Source: Paractinoplanes atraurantiacus (GTDB taxonomy: Bacteria; Actinomycetota; Actinomycetes; Mycobacteriales; Micromonosporaceae). Taken from it: a stretch of DNA of 64,000 nucleotides. The translations under genes and the position numbers were made by a program. Each line of letters starts with the position of its first letter. Position 1 is the stretch's first letter. The notes beneath the pieces are model-generated. The model was given only the letters and a program-made list of their open reading frames with translations, had not been told where the DNA came from and made no database searches. This document shows, piece by piece, positions 45,801-54,309 of the stretch. The stretch spans positions 1 through 64,000 of the forward strand of contig NZ_OBDY01000035.1 in NCBI RefSeq assembly GCF_900215205.1, in the 5' to 3' direction.

Positions 45801-47234
45801 GGCGCACCGGCCCAGCGGCTGAGCGTGGCCACGTCGTTCTCGGCCAAGCCCTCGGGCAAGACGGCCACCGCGGCCACCGCCCAGGACGGCCCGCAGGCCG
45901 AGCCGTGGACGACCATCGCCGAGTACCCGGCCAAGGTCATGGACAACCGGGTGGTGAGCCTGGAGGGCAAGGTCTACTCGATCGGCGGCACGGACGGTAC
46001 GGCAGCGACCAAGCAGAACTACGTGTACGACCCGGTCGCGCAGGCCTGGTCGGCCATCGCGGACCTGCCCGAGGCGCGCTCGGCGATGACGGTCGCGGCC
46101 ATCGACGGCCACATCATCGCCACCGGCGGCTGGGGCGCTTCCGGCACCGAGGCCGCCACCTGGTCGTACGACCCGGGCGCGAACGCCTGGACCCGCAAGG
46201 CGGACAACCCGGCGCCGCGGTCGGCCGCCGGCCAGGCGGTGGCCGACAGCAAGCTGTACGCCGTCGGCGGCTGCACCACCTCGGGCTGCCTGCCGATGTC
46301 GAACAGCGTGGTCCGGTACGACGCGTCGGCCGACACCTGGGAGACGCTGGCGAACTACCCGAAGTCGCTGGCCTTCGCCTCCTGCGGTGGCATCGACGGC
46401 ACCGTCTACTGCTCCGGCGGCAACGACGGTAACGCGTCGCAGAAGGCCTCGTACGCCTTCGACCCGGCCGCCGGCACGTGGAGCCCGATCGCCGACGCGC
46501 CGTCCGACCACTGGGCCGCCTCGTTCGCGGTGGCCAACGGCAAGCTGCTGGTCGTGGGTGGCTCGCAGGCCAACGCGGTCACCAACGCCGGTTTCGCGTA
46601 CGACCCGGCCGCCGGCGCCTGGGCCGCGCTGCCCAACGCCAACACGGCCCGCTACCGCGGCGCCGCGGCATGCGGCTTCTACAAGGTCGGCGGCTCCTCG
46701 GGCGGGTTCACCGCCACCACGAGCAGTGAGGCGCTGCCCGGTCTCGAGGAGTGCGCCGAGGGCGGCGACGTCAGCTGGATGACGATCGACAAGCCGTCGG
46801 TCACGCTGGCGCCCGGCAAGAAGGTCACGGTCACCGTCGGCTTCACCGCCGCCGTGGACCAGCCGGGCACCTACTCCGGGCTGGTCGCCCTCAAGGAGAA
46901 CACCCCGTACACGGTGGTACCGGTCGACGTCACCCTGAACGCCGCTCCCCCGAAGACGTGGGCGAAGCTGATGGGCACCGTCACCGGCGCCGCCTGCGCC
47001 GGCGGCACCAGCGCTCCGCTGGCCGGCGCGACCGTCCAAGTCGACTCGTGGGCGTCGTCGTACACATTCGCCACCGACGCGCAGGGCGAGTACGCGTACT
47101 GGCTCGACAAGCGCAACAACCCGCTCACGCTGATCGCCGCCAAGGACGGCTGGAAGCCTCAGGCCCGCACCTCGAAGGTCAACCCCGCCGCGCCGAAGGT
47201 GGAGGACTTCGCCCTCCTGCCCGTGCGCTGCTGA
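42864..47234 (+). CDS. Secreted subtilisin-like serine protease with Kelch and carboxypeptidase-regulatory-like repeats
   Basis: This 1,456-residue exported S8 protease has a signal peptide (1–33) and a propeptide (about 34–150). The catalytic triad is Asp192 (IDTG), His239 (NGHGTHT) and Ser406 (GTSMAAP), with the oxyanion Asn in NNSWG near 303. After the catalytic domain come two carboxypeptidase-regulatory-like β-sandwiches (about 475–635) and a MAM/jelly-roll-like segment (about 650–810). Another regulatory-like repeat follows (about 820–920), then a β-propeller of Kelch repeats (about 1015–1310; GGTDGTAAT, GGWGASGTE, GGCTTSGC). A final β-domain closes the protein. It probably degrades extracellular protein or modifies the surface. 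A purine-rich GAGGGAGA precedes ATG 42864. A terminator follows. Confidence 0.93.
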   Translation: MARGRHLERTAGALAIIVAAAGFVAVGGSAQATGPKDEDKVRPELAAQMAARGGGDFWIRFGGKADLSAASKIKDWSERGTAVAAALKKVAAGSQGAVKAELDRDGTAYESFWATNAIKVSGGSAGLVQKLAARAEVEGLYAPVSVEVPKVSEGVAKKAVNAVEWGIANINADKVWDQYGVTGEGITVASIDTGVQFDHPQLVGSYRGNNGDGTFTHDYNWYDAAGSCGGGAPCDTNGHGTHTMGTMAGATDIGVAPGVRWIAANGCCPSDTALINSGQWLLEPTDHTGANPDAGKRPNIINNSWGTTQPSFDPFFDDITNAWAASGIFGVWSNGNNGSGCQSSGSPGSLPGNYSVGAYDASDVIADFSSRGAGQNGDIKPNIAAPGVNVRSSWPGGGYNTISGTSMAAPHLVGAIALLWSGAPALAGDIAGTKALLDDTATDTEASQCGGTADDNNVFGEGRLDVLKLLAAAPIGDTGTLAGKVTDAATGAPITNATLALTGAAARQVVTGTDGAYSTRLPAGDYQVAVTAYGFGSKNVTATVAADQTVALDVALTAVPTVTVGGTVTDGSGHGWPLYAKVTVGGAGGVSDYTTPTNGRYSLKLPTGATYKLTFASQYPGYAPVTKDVVVGTKNVTQNVAVPASADDCTAAPGYEFASDGEYQTFDTTAAPTGWTVADHAGNGQVWKFTDDGNRGNNTGGAGPFAIIDSDHYGAGGKQNTSLVSPVVDLSGVTAPVIRFDQEFRQYATERTDVELSVDGGTTWETVLSQTTGVTPSKTEIAIPQAAGKSQVRVRFHYVDGSYAWWWQVDNVLIGSEVRCDPIDSGLVVGHVKDGNTGGYVNGATVTSKDAPAEKATTAATPDDTGLADGFFWMLSTKTGSHSFDAKAAGYAGGSATVDVEADWVSSASFELGAGRLEVAPASLSADLRMPDGTATKKFTVTNTGTQPVAVEFGERDKGFELLKADGSRMTREAVLQSPGAPAQRLSVATSFSAKPSGKTATAATAQDGPQAEPWTTIAEYPAKVMDNRVVSLEGKVYSIGGTDGTAATKQNYVYDPVAQAWSAIADLPEARSAMTVAAIDGHIIATGGWGASGTEAATWSYDPGANAWTRKADNPAPRSAAGQAVADSKLYAVGGCTTSGCLPMSNSVVRYDASADTWETLANYPKSLAFASCGGIDGTVYCSGGNDGNASQKASYAFDPAAGTWSPIADAPSDHWAASFAVANGKLLVVGGSQANAVTNAGFAYDPAAGAWAALPNANTARYRGAAACGFYKVGGSSGGFTATTSSEALPGLEECAEGGDVSWMTIDKPSVTLAPGKKVTVTVGFTAAVDQPGTYSGLVALKENTPYTVVPVDVTLNAAPPKTWAKLMGTVTGAACAGGTSAPLAGATVQVDSWASSYTFATDAQGEYAYWLDKRNNPLTLIAAKDGWKPQARTSKVNPAAPKVEDFALLPVRC

Positions 47235-47249
47235 TTCCATTGCTCACAC

Positions 47250-47281
47250 CCGGCCCGCCTGCGTTCTCGGAGGCGGGCCGG
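47250..47281. terminator. Terminator hairpin after the subtilase gene
   Basis: CCGGCCCGCCT (47250–47260) pairs perfectly with AGGCGGGCCGG (47271–47281) across a 10-base loop. It sits between the subtilase stop and the stop of the convergent winged-helix gene at 47286, so it may serve both. Confidence 0.85.
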
Positions 47282-47285
47282 CCCG

Positions 47286-47744
47286 TCACTGGAGAGAGAA
47301 ACGAATGCCGACCCCGCGGATCGCGTGGATGGTCGCGGCCACCCCGAGCCGGGCCAGCTTCCCGCGGACCCGGCGCACCATGGAGTGAATGTCGGAACCG
47401 CGCCCGACGTGCTCGTTGCCCCAGACCTCGAGATGCAGTCTCTCGTACGTCAGCACGCGCCCCGGAGCGCCGACCAGGCACCGCAGGAAGTCGTGCTCCA
47501 ACGGCGTCAGCGCGACCTCGCGGTCGAGCCAGCAGAGCACCCGCCGGTCGGAGTCGATGCGCAGCCCGCTCTCACTGGACTCCGGGGGCGGTGGCGCCAC
47601 CACGTCGAGGAACTGCCGTGCCTGGTCCACCGTGGACACGATGACGACGGTGCCCGCGCCGTCGAGCAATTGAGCAAGCTTCTTCCGGCCGTCCGGCGAT
47701 GATGCGATGCCGATGGCCAACGATGGGACCGCATTTTCCGCCAT
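47286..47744 (-). CDS. OmpR/PhoB-type winged-helix regulator
   Basis: This 152-residue protein has a short N-terminal segment (about 1–60) that resembles a degenerate receiver without the phosphorylated Asp. A C-terminal Trans_reg_C winged helix (about 70–150; EVALTPLEHDFLRCLV, VLTYERLHLEVWG, IHSMVRRVRGKL, IRGVGIRF) follows. ATG 47744 follows GGAAGGCGGGGG, a strong ribosome site; upstream starts to 47885 are less likely. No kinase gene is adjacent. It lies upstream of the copper-oxidase operon, whose last gene ends 226 bases away on the same strand; it is transcribed from 47745–47969, in which I see no other feature. Confidence 0.82.
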   Translation of the reverse strand: MAENAVPSLAIGIASSPDGRKKLAQLLDGAGTVVIVSTVDQARQFLDVVAPPPPESSESGLRIDSDRRVLCWLDREVALTPLEHDFLRCLVGAPGRVLTYERLHLEVWGNEHVGRGSDIHSMVRRVRGKLARLGVAATIHAIRGVGIRFSLQ

Positions 47745-47969
47745 GCCCCCGCCTTCCGACAGCGATGCCGTCATCGATGGGTGACGATAAATCCGGTTTG
47801 TCACGGTCTTGTTAACCCCGCGGCTCCCACATCGAGACAAGGCTATGTGGCTTGCCCTGACCCCCGAGTGGCGTTCATGCGCCATGTCATATCTCCGCCA
47901 CCACCGGTCCTCGGGAAGGACCGGCCCCGGACGCGAGAAACGTCCGGGGCCGGTTGGTGCGGCAAGGAA

Positions 47970-48944
47970 TCAGAGATCCGCCGGGCCGGCGGCGGTGGCC
48001 TCCTGGACGGCGTCGACACGCCGCTGTTCGGCCTTGCCGGTGTCGTCCTGCCGCGGGGCGGCCGCACGAGCCGCCGAGCGGGCCGCGGAGGCGGCGGGCG
48101 GGTCGGTGACCACGCCGCGGCGGATCCGGTTGTTGGCGGCGATCTGGGCCACCGGCGTGTTGCCGGTGGCGGTCAGCACGCCGTCGATGATGTTGTCGTC
48201 GACGGTGACGCCGCCCGTCGTGCTGGTGACGCTGACGTCCTTGCCCCAGTAGCCGCCCGAGGCGCAGGAGTCGAGCGGGCCGTTCGGGCCGAGCTGCACG
48301 CCGCCGAGGTTGCCGGCGAACGTGGCCTTGCCGCGCACCGAGCTGCCGCAGACGACGCTACCGGTCGCGCTGTTGAGCACCGAGAGCGTGCCGTCGACGA
48401 ACGAGTCGTGCAGGTCGGTGTAGTACGTCCCGGTGCTGCTGACACTGCCGGTGATCTCGGTGCCGTCGTCGAGGCGTACCTCTCCGGCCTGGACGTTGAC
48501 ACTGCCGGTGACCGAGGTGCCCTCGGCGAACAGGAAGCTGTCGACCGTCGTGGTTCCCTTGGGGCGCACGGTGATCGCACCGCTCGTGGCGTCCTTGAGG
48601 AAGACCCCGTAGCCGCCGGCGGCCAGCACGACCGGGCCGGCGACCGTGGTGTCCGAGGCGTCGAAGTAGCCGTTGCCGGCGATCCGCACGTCACCGGCGA
48701 GCCGGCCGCCGGTGACGACCAGGTTGCCGCCGGCGGCGACGCTGACGTTGCCGGTGACGATGGTCCCGGTCAGCGAGCAGGACTCGCCGGCCGGCACGTA
48801 GAGGTCGTTCGGGACGGTGACCGCCCCGCCGGTGCCGATGCAGTAGGTGACCAGCGCGGCGTCGGCCGGAGCGGCGGCGACCAGAGAAAGTGTGAGACCG
48901 GTGGTGAGAGCAGCCAGATAGCGTTTCACGGGGTTTCCCTTCAT
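47970..48944 (-). CDS. Secreted repetitive β-helix-like protein
   Basis: This 324-residue exported protein has a signal peptide at about residues 6–30 and two cysteines near the mature N-terminus (YCIGTGG, ESCSLTG). The body (about 35–275) is a run of short Gly/Thr/Val-rich repeats such as TGNVSVAAGGNLVV, AGDVRIAGNGYFD and SGAITVRP, which look like a right-handed β-helix or bactofilin-type stack. The tail is alanine-rich and charged. I know no enzyme family for it. Its ATG overlaps the stop of the cupredoxin gene (ATGA), so it is the last gene of the copper-oxidase operon. Confidence 0.72.
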   Translation of the reverse strand: MKGNPVKRYLAALTTGLTLSLVAAAPADAALVTYCIGTGGAVTVPNDLYVPAGESCSLTGTIVTGNVSVAAGGNLVVTGGRLAGDVRIAGNGYFDASDTTVAGPVVLAAGGYGVFLKDATSGAITVRPKGTTTVDSFLFAEGTSVTGSVNVQAGEVRLDDGTEITGSVSSTGTYYTDLHDSFVDGTLSVLNSATGSVVCGSSVRGKATFAGNLGGVQLGPNGPLDSCASGGYWGKDVSVTSTTGGVTVDDNIIDGVLTATGNTPVAQIAANNRIRRGVVTDPPAASAARSAARAAAPRQDDTGKAEQRRVDAVQEATAAGPADL

Positions 48945-50407
48945 GATCCGATGTCCGAACGGGCGGCCGCGCGGACGATCGTGCCCTGCTGCCGTTTGGT
49001 GAGGGTGCCGCCGGTGACGAGCGCGGCGGTGACGGTCTCGACGTGCCGCACGAAGGCGGCGTGGTCGGGGTAATCGCCGTGCTCGGCGATCAGATCGTTG
49101 ACGGTGCAGCCGTTCCCGGTGTCAGCGTTGGGAACTCCGGTGTCGTCGCCGTCGATGACCACGGTGGCTCGGGTGTCCGGCACCGGGCACTCGCCCGTCC
49201 CCGATCCGACGACCGTGAACGTCTCCGACTCCTCGGACGAGGTGTTGCCGGCCTCGTCGGTGGCCTTCGCCCGTACGGTGTGCTCGCCGAGCCCGGTGAT
49301 CCTGAGCGGCGCCGTGTAGGCCGTCCAGGCGCCGGCGTCGAGCTGGTACTGGATCGTTCCCGGCTCCGAGGAACTCACCGTCACCGTGGCGGCGCCCGGC
49401 TGGTTGTCCACGTCGAGGGTCACCGTGGGCGGGATGGTGTCGGGTTCCTCCGGCTCGACGACCGTGAAGTGCGACATCTGCTCGGCCGAGGTGTTGCCCG
49501 CGTTGTCGGTCGCCCGGAAGTGCAGCATGTGCATGCCGGGCGTGTTGATGACAAGCGGTTGGGTGTACGCCGTGAAGGCCGCACCGTCCAGCGAATACTC
49601 GATCCGGGCCACGCCCGAACCCGCGTCGGTCGCCGTGAGCGTGGCCGTCACCGTGCCGACGTAGTTGCCGTCGCCGTCGCGGTCGCCCGCCAGCTGGGCG
49701 GTGACCGTGGGCGGCGTCGTGTCCTGCTGTTGAGGCGCCACGACGGTGAAGGCGAGCGACCCGACCGTCGAAACGTTGCCGGACTTGTCGGTGGCCCGGT
49801 ACCGCAGCGTGTGGGCGCCGACCGCGGTCACCGCTACCGGTGCGGTGTAGGCCTGGAAGGCGGCGTTGTCGAGCGCGTACTCGACGGTGTCCACGCCCGA
49901 GCCGCTGTCGGACGCGGTGACCGTGACGGTCGCCGTGCCGATGTAGTTGCCGTCGCCGTCCCGGTTCCCGGCGGCCTGGGCCGCCACGGTCGGCGGCGTG
50001 GTGTCGGGCTCGCTGCCGCCGTCGGTCACCACGAGCTCGCCCACCATCGAGCTGTGCCCGGGGATCGAGCAGAAGTAGCGGTAGCGCCCCGGGGTCAGGG
50101 TCACGGTCGCCTCGTGGCGGCCGTTCTCGGCGTCGAACGGGTTGGCCAGGATGTTGAGGGTCACGTCGTGGTTGTAGCCCTCGGTGGACGTGTCGAAGGT
50201 CAGCGTGTGCGGCATACCGGTCGTGTTTCCGGTGGCCGCGCTGTTCTCGAACACGATGGTGGTCTGGCCGGCGGCGGCCTGGGCCGGCGCCGACCGGTAG
50301 GCGGTGATGCTGTCGCCGGCCGTCCACGTCAGCGTCTGGGCCGCGGCCGCCGGAGCGGCCGGGGTCAGCAGCATCAGCGCGGCCAGGATCAGAAGAAGCC
50401 GTTTCAT
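48941..50407 (-). CDS. Secreted cupredoxin with Ig-like repeats and a shared C-terminal module
   Basis: This 488-residue exported protein has a signal peptide at 1–23. A plastocyanin/azurin-like domain (25–128) carries a full type-1 copper site: His67, Cys113, His118 and Met121. Three Ig-like repeats follow (about 135–400), each starting near DTTPPTV or DTIPPTV and carrying Y-x-L-D-x-A-x-x-x-Y, the pattern seen in OmpL47/chitobiase-like domains. The last 82 residues (407–488) form an unclassified module that recurs in the neighbouring ThuA protein. The copper site suggests electron transfer to or from the multicopper oxidase and/or dehydrogenase of the operon. It is coupled by ATGA on both sides. 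Confidence 0.88.
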   Translation of the reverse strand: MKRLLLILAALMLLTPAAPAAAAQTLTWTAGDSITAYRSAPAQAAAGQTTIVFENSAATGNTTGMPHTLTFDTSTEGYNHDVTLNILANPFDAENGRHEATVTLTPGRYRYFCSIPGHSSMVGELVVTDGGSEPDTTPPTVAAQAAGNRDGDGNYIGTATVTVTASDSGSGVDTVEYALDNAAFQAYTAPVAVTAVGAHTLRYRATDKSGNVSTVGSLAFTVVAPQQQDTTPPTVTAQLAGDRDGDGNYVGTVTATLTATDAGSGVARIEYSLDGAAFTAYTQPLVINTPGMHMLHFRATDNAGNTSAEQMSHFTVVEPEEPDTIPPTVTLDVDNQPGAATVTVSSSEPGTIQYQLDAGAWTAYTAPLRITGLGEHTVRAKATDEAGNTSSEESETFTVVGSGTGECPVPDTRATVVIDGDDTGVPNADTGNGCTVNDLIAEHGDYPDHAAFVRHVETVTAALVTGGTLTKRQQGTIVRAAARSDIGS

Positions 50408-53400
50408 AGAGCACGCACCCGGATGTCGCGGAAGTCGACCAGGTCGGTGTCGCTGTGGTTCTGCAGGCCGATCAGGCCCTCGGCGAACTGCCGGAGGTCG
50501 GTCGGCGGGTCACCGGCGCGCGAGGACTGCTTGCCGGGGGTGTTGTCGAACTCGTTGATGACCTTGCCGTTGCGGATGATCGTGTAGTGCTGGCCGACCA
50601 CCTTGATCTCGTAGCGGTTCCACACGTTCTTCGCCGTCACACCGGCCGCGGCCAGAGGGTTGACGTCGAAGTTGTAGATGGAGCCGGTCTTCTGCGGCTC
50701 GCCGGTCTCGCCGTCGTAGATCTGCACCTCGTGGCCGCAGTAGATGGCCACCCAGGCCTGCGACGTGCGGGCCGAGCCGACCGTGCCGCAACTGCCGGCC
50801 GGTCGCTGATCGAGCGGGATCCGCGGGTCGGGGAACCTCGTGAAGACACCGCTGTTGCCGCGGGCGTCGCCGGGTGCGACGTCACGGAACTGCAGCGTCA
50901 GCGAGAAGTCCTTCAGCGGCTTGGTGTAGTACAGCATTCCGAGCCCGCCGCTGGGCCGCAGCGACCCGTCCGGCTGGATCGCGAACTGCCCGGTCGGCGC
51001 CTGCGCCCAGTCGGTCAGCGACTCCGGCGTGCCGTTGTAGAGGGAGACGTAGCCGGTGTGACCCTCGCGGCCGATCGGTGACGACGCGGCCGCCTTGGTC
51101 AGCGCGCCCGCCTCCCGGCCGTTGATGACCTTGTCGTCGGTCAGGCGCGAGGTCACCTCGGTGACGTGCCGGACGAAGGCGTCGTGCGAGGCCCACGTGC
51201 TCTCGTCGTCGATGAGGTCGTCGATGGTGCAGCCCTGGCCGACGACGCGGTTCGGCACACCCGAGTCAACAGCGTCCAGTCGTACGGTCGTAGCCGGATC
51301 CGCCACCGCGCATCCCACCGTGACTGTCGTCTTGACGGTCGCGGTCTGCCCGCCGGCGTAGGTGATGGTCAGCGTCGCCTCGTAGGTGCCGACCCGGGCG
51401 TACGTGTGCCGGGGGTTGGCCTCGGTCGAGGTGCCGCCGTCACCGAACGTCCACTTGTAGGAGAGACCGCCCGAACGGGAACCGCTGAAGGCGTACGTGA
51501 GCGGTTTGTCCTGCACGGCCACCGCGGTCGCGGTCGGCGCGGGCGTCGGCGCCCCACCCTGATAGGTGATCCGGATGAGCTTCTGGTTGGGGTGCAGGCT
51601 GAAGAAGCCGCCCGCGTAGTCGAGCATGTAGAGCGCGCCGTCGGGGCCGAACTTGGCGTCCATCCAGGACTGAAGCTGGTTCGCGCCGCCGCCGGCCGGG
51701 ATGATGGCCCGCAGCGACTCACCGAACGCCGGTGGCGCCTGCTGGGGCACGCCGGCCGGGTCGACCGTGACCGCCACGCGGTTGGCCGAGTTCGACTGGT
51801 CGCCGATGAGCCACTTGTCGTTCCAGTACGCCGGCCACGCGACCGTGGAAGAAGCGTCGACCAGATCGCGGTGGTACGTCGGGCCCGACATCACGGCCTG
51901 GCCGCCGCCACGCAGATACGGCTGGGTGTACGTGGCCTCGGCCGCCTTGTAGCTCGGCACGCCACTCGCGTCGCGGGCCGGGAAGACCGGGCCGCCACCG
52001 TCCGGGGAGTACCAGATCATGTTGTTCTTGATCGGCGGCAGGTCGGTCAGGCCGGTGTTGCGCGGCGACTCGTTCTTCGGGCTGTCGCAGTCGTACCAGC
52101 CGGTCAGGATCTTGGCGTCGGTGTTGCTGCGATCGCGGTACGGCTGCTTGTTGCCCATGCAGTACGGCCAGCCGTGGTTGCCCGCCTCGGTGATGATCGT
52201 GGCGGTCTCGTACTTGGCCGGGCCCAGCTCCGGGCTCGGCGCCGACGCGTCCGGCCCGACCCAGCCGGCGGTCAGCCACTGCTTCTTCGGGTCGATCTGG
52301 AGACGGGCGATGTTGCGTACGCCCATCACGTAGATCTCGGGCCGGGTCTTCTCGGTGCCGGGCGGGAAGAGATTGCCCTGCGGGATCGTGTACGTGCCGT
52401 CCGCCTCCGGGTGGATGCGGATGATCTTGCCGTTCAGGTCGTTCGTGTTGCCGGCGGTGCGCCGGGCGTCCTGGAAGGACAGACCCTCGTACGCCTGGGT
52501 CCAGTTGTTGCCCGAGTAACCGTCCGAGCCGCCCGACGAGTTGCTGTCGCCGGAGCCGACGTAGAGGTTGCCCTTGGCGTCGAAGGCCATGCCGCCGCCC
52601 GCGTGACAGCAGCTGTGGATCTGCACCGGCCACTGGATCAGGTCCTTGCGGGTGCCCTGGTCGATGGTCTGCGCGGCCTTGTCGTAGGTGAAGCGCGAGA
52701 CCGTCCGCTGACCGACCCGCTTCTGGCGGTCGATCGAGGCGTGCGGCATCCAGTACACGTACAGCCAGCCGTTCTCGGCGAACTTCGGGTCGGGCACGAT
52801 GCCGAGCAGGCCCTCCTCGTTCTTGACCAGCTCGTCGCCGCTGCCCCGGTTGCCCATCACCGGCAACGTGGTCAGCAGCTTCACCTGCTTCGTGCCGGGA
52901 TCGTAGGAGTGGATGGTGCCGCAGCCCAGGCCGACCTTCGGGTCGTCCCAGCTGACGATCGGGCCGCTCGGGCAGGCCGCCTTGCCGACGTAGAACACCG
53001 TGCCGTCGGGCGTGATGGTCAGCCCGTGCGGCTCGCCGATCTGGTCGAGCTCGCCGGTCTTGTTGGCCGCGGTCAGCCGCTCCACCTTGTAGTTGGAGGC
53101 GATCGTGGCCTGGCAGTCGCCGCGGACGATGCCGCTGGTCCAGCCGAGCGCGCCGGTCAGGTGCTTGCGGAAGGCCTCTTCGCCGTACGAGCCGTCGGTG
53201 TGGCCCATGCCGGTGTAGAAGGAGCGGCCGCCGTCGTAGTCACGGCACCAGGAGATCGGGTGGAACGGGCCGTTCGCGCCCAGGCCCGGGTCGTAGTGCC
53301 GCTCCTCGACCTGCGCGAGGGTGTGCACCTTGCCGATCGGGTTCTGATCCCAGTTGTTCCACCGGTCCTCGCGGGTGATGGTCAGCCCGAGGTCCTTGGT

Positions 53401-54309
53401 GGCCGGATGCTGCCGGTCGAGGATGTCGACCACGGCCCGGTTCACGGCCGGCGGGGGCGGCGCCTCGGTGGTGCCGGTGAACAGCCGCAGGTCGGCCAGC
53501 TGGATCAGCGGCTCACCGCTGTTGGCGGTGATGTTGAGGCGGTAGAACTTGAAGTCGGCCGGGTTGGCGATGTCGAAGCGCCGGATCTGGAAGCGCTCCG
53601 GGAAACTCTGCCCGGTGCGGCGGTCCAGGTCGGTCCAGGCCTCACCGTTGGCCGAGCCCTGCAACGTCCAGTCCTTGGGGTCGCGCCCGTCGAAGTCGTT
53701 GGCCGAGGTCAGCGCGTACCCGGTGATCTTGGTGGGCGACGCCAGCTCGTACCGGACCCAGCCGGTCGCCGTCCGGGTCAGCCACTTGGTGTTGGGGTCG
53801 CCGTCGGTGAGCTTCGAGCTGATCTCGTTGGGCGGGTTCTCGCCGCTCGCGGTGACCGCCTGGACCGGATGCGACACCGGGATGGCGCCGGCCGGACGGG
53901 TGCCGATCAGGCCGGTGAACCAGCTCGAGTCGAGCTGGGCGCGGGCCGCGTCGCCGATGCCGAGGAAGCCGCCGCCGGCGTTGACGAAGCCCTTCAGGGC
54001 CGCTTCCTGGCCGGCGTTCAGGGTGACGCCGTCGGCCGACAGGAAGACCACCGCGCGGTACGCCGCCAGGTCGCCCGCGTTGAAGTCCGCCGCGTCGGTG
54101 CTCGCGTCGACCTGGAGGCCCTGCGCGGCGCCGAGCTCCTTGATGGTCGCGGTCGCCTTGACGACCGGGTCCTGCTGCGCGGCGGCCGCGCCTGAGAAGA
54201 CGAGGACCTTGGGTTTCGCCGGTTCCGCGGCCGCCGCCGCTGCTTCTCGCGGCGGTGCTCCCCCGATGGTTAGTAGCGCGGCCATCGCCACCGCTACGGC
54301 CTTTCTCAT
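50404..54309 (-). CDS. Multidomain ThuA / discoidin / sorbosone-dehydrogenase / PKD / DUF1080 protein
   Basis: This 1,301-residue exported protein has a signal peptide at about 1–30. A ThuA-like domain (about 34–138) resumes at about 280–405 after an inserted F5/8-type C (discoidin) domain (145–278). A GSDH-type PQQ glucose/sorbosone dehydrogenase β-propeller covers about 415–935. A PKD domain (about 940–1015, with YKWTFGDGG) follows. Next comes an 80-residue module shared with the cupredoxin (about 1020–1105), then a DUF1080 laminin-like β-sandwich at the end. ThuA/DUF1080 partners are known in trehalose/keto-sugar chemistry; GSDH oxidises sugars or aldehydes. I infer an extracellular carbohydrate-oxidising or -binding protein that passes electrons to the copper proteins; PQQ binding is not proven. 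It is coupled by ATGA on both sides. Confidence 0.85.
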   Translation of the reverse strand: MRKAVAVAMAALLTIGGAPPREAAAAAAEPAKPKVLVFSGAAAAQQDPVVKATATIKELGAAQGLQVDASTDAADFNAGDLAAYRAVVFLSADGVTLNAGQEAALKGFVNAGGGFLGIGDAARAQLDSSWFTGLIGTRPAGAIPVSHPVQAVTASGENPPNEISSKLTDGDPNTKWLTRTATGWVRYELASPTKITGYALTSANDFDGRDPKDWTLQGSANGEAWTDLDRRTGQSFPERFQIRRFDIANPADFKFYRLNITANSGEPLIQLADLRLFTGTTEAPPPPAVNRAVVDILDRQHPATKDLGLTITREDRWNNWDQNPIGKVHTLAQVEERHYDPGLGANGPFHPISWCRDYDGGRSFYTGMGHTDGSYGEEAFRKHLTGALGWTSGIVRGDCQATIASNYKVERLTAANKTGELDQIGEPHGLTITPDGTVFYVGKAACPSGPIVSWDDPKVGLGCGTIHSYDPGTKQVKLLTTLPVMGNRGSGDELVKNEEGLLGIVPDPKFAENGWLYVYWMPHASIDRQKRVGQRTVSRFTYDKAAQTIDQGTRKDLIQWPVQIHSCCHAGGGMAFDAKGNLYVGSGDSNSSGGSDGYSGNNWTQAYEGLSFQDARRTAGNTNDLNGKIIRIHPEADGTYTIPQGNLFPPGTEKTRPEIYVMGVRNIARLQIDPKKQWLTAGWVGPDASAPSPELGPAKYETATIITEAGNHGWPYCMGNKQPYRDRSNTDAKILTGWYDCDSPKNESPRNTGLTDLPPIKNNMIWYSPDGGGPVFPARDASGVPSYKAAEATYTQPYLRGGGQAVMSGPTYHRDLVDASSTVAWPAYWNDKWLIGDQSNSANRVAVTVDPAGVPQQAPPAFGESLRAIIPAGGGANQLQSWMDAKFGPDGALYMLDYAGGFFSLHPNQKLIRITYQGGAPTPAPTATAVAVQDKPLTYAFSGSRSGGLSYKWTFGDGGTSTEANPRHTYARVGTYEATLTITYAGGQTATVKTTVTVGCAVADPATTVRLDAVDSGVPNRVVGQGCTIDDLIDDESTWASHDAFVRHVTEVTSRLTDDKVINGREAGALTKAAASSPIGREGHTGYVSLYNGTPESLTDWAQAPTGQFAIQPDGSLRPSGGLGMLYYTKPLKDFSLTLQFRDVAPGDARGNSGVFTRFPDPRIPLDQRPAGSCGTVGSARTSQAWVAIYCGHEVQIYDGETGEPQKTGSIYNFDVNPLAAAGVTAKNVWNRYEIKVVGQHYTIIRNGKVINEFDNTPGKQSSRAGDPPTDLRQFAEGLIGLQNHSDTDLVDFRDIRVRAL

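Noticed and set aside
42753..47240. 1,495-codon open frame antisense to the subtilase gene
   Set aside because: It mirrors a strongly supported S8 protease. Long antisense frames are common at high G+C because stop codons are rare; no domain is recognisable in it.
51166..54195. 1,009-codon plus-strand frame opposite the ThuA–GSDH gene
   Set aside because: Antisense shadow without domains.
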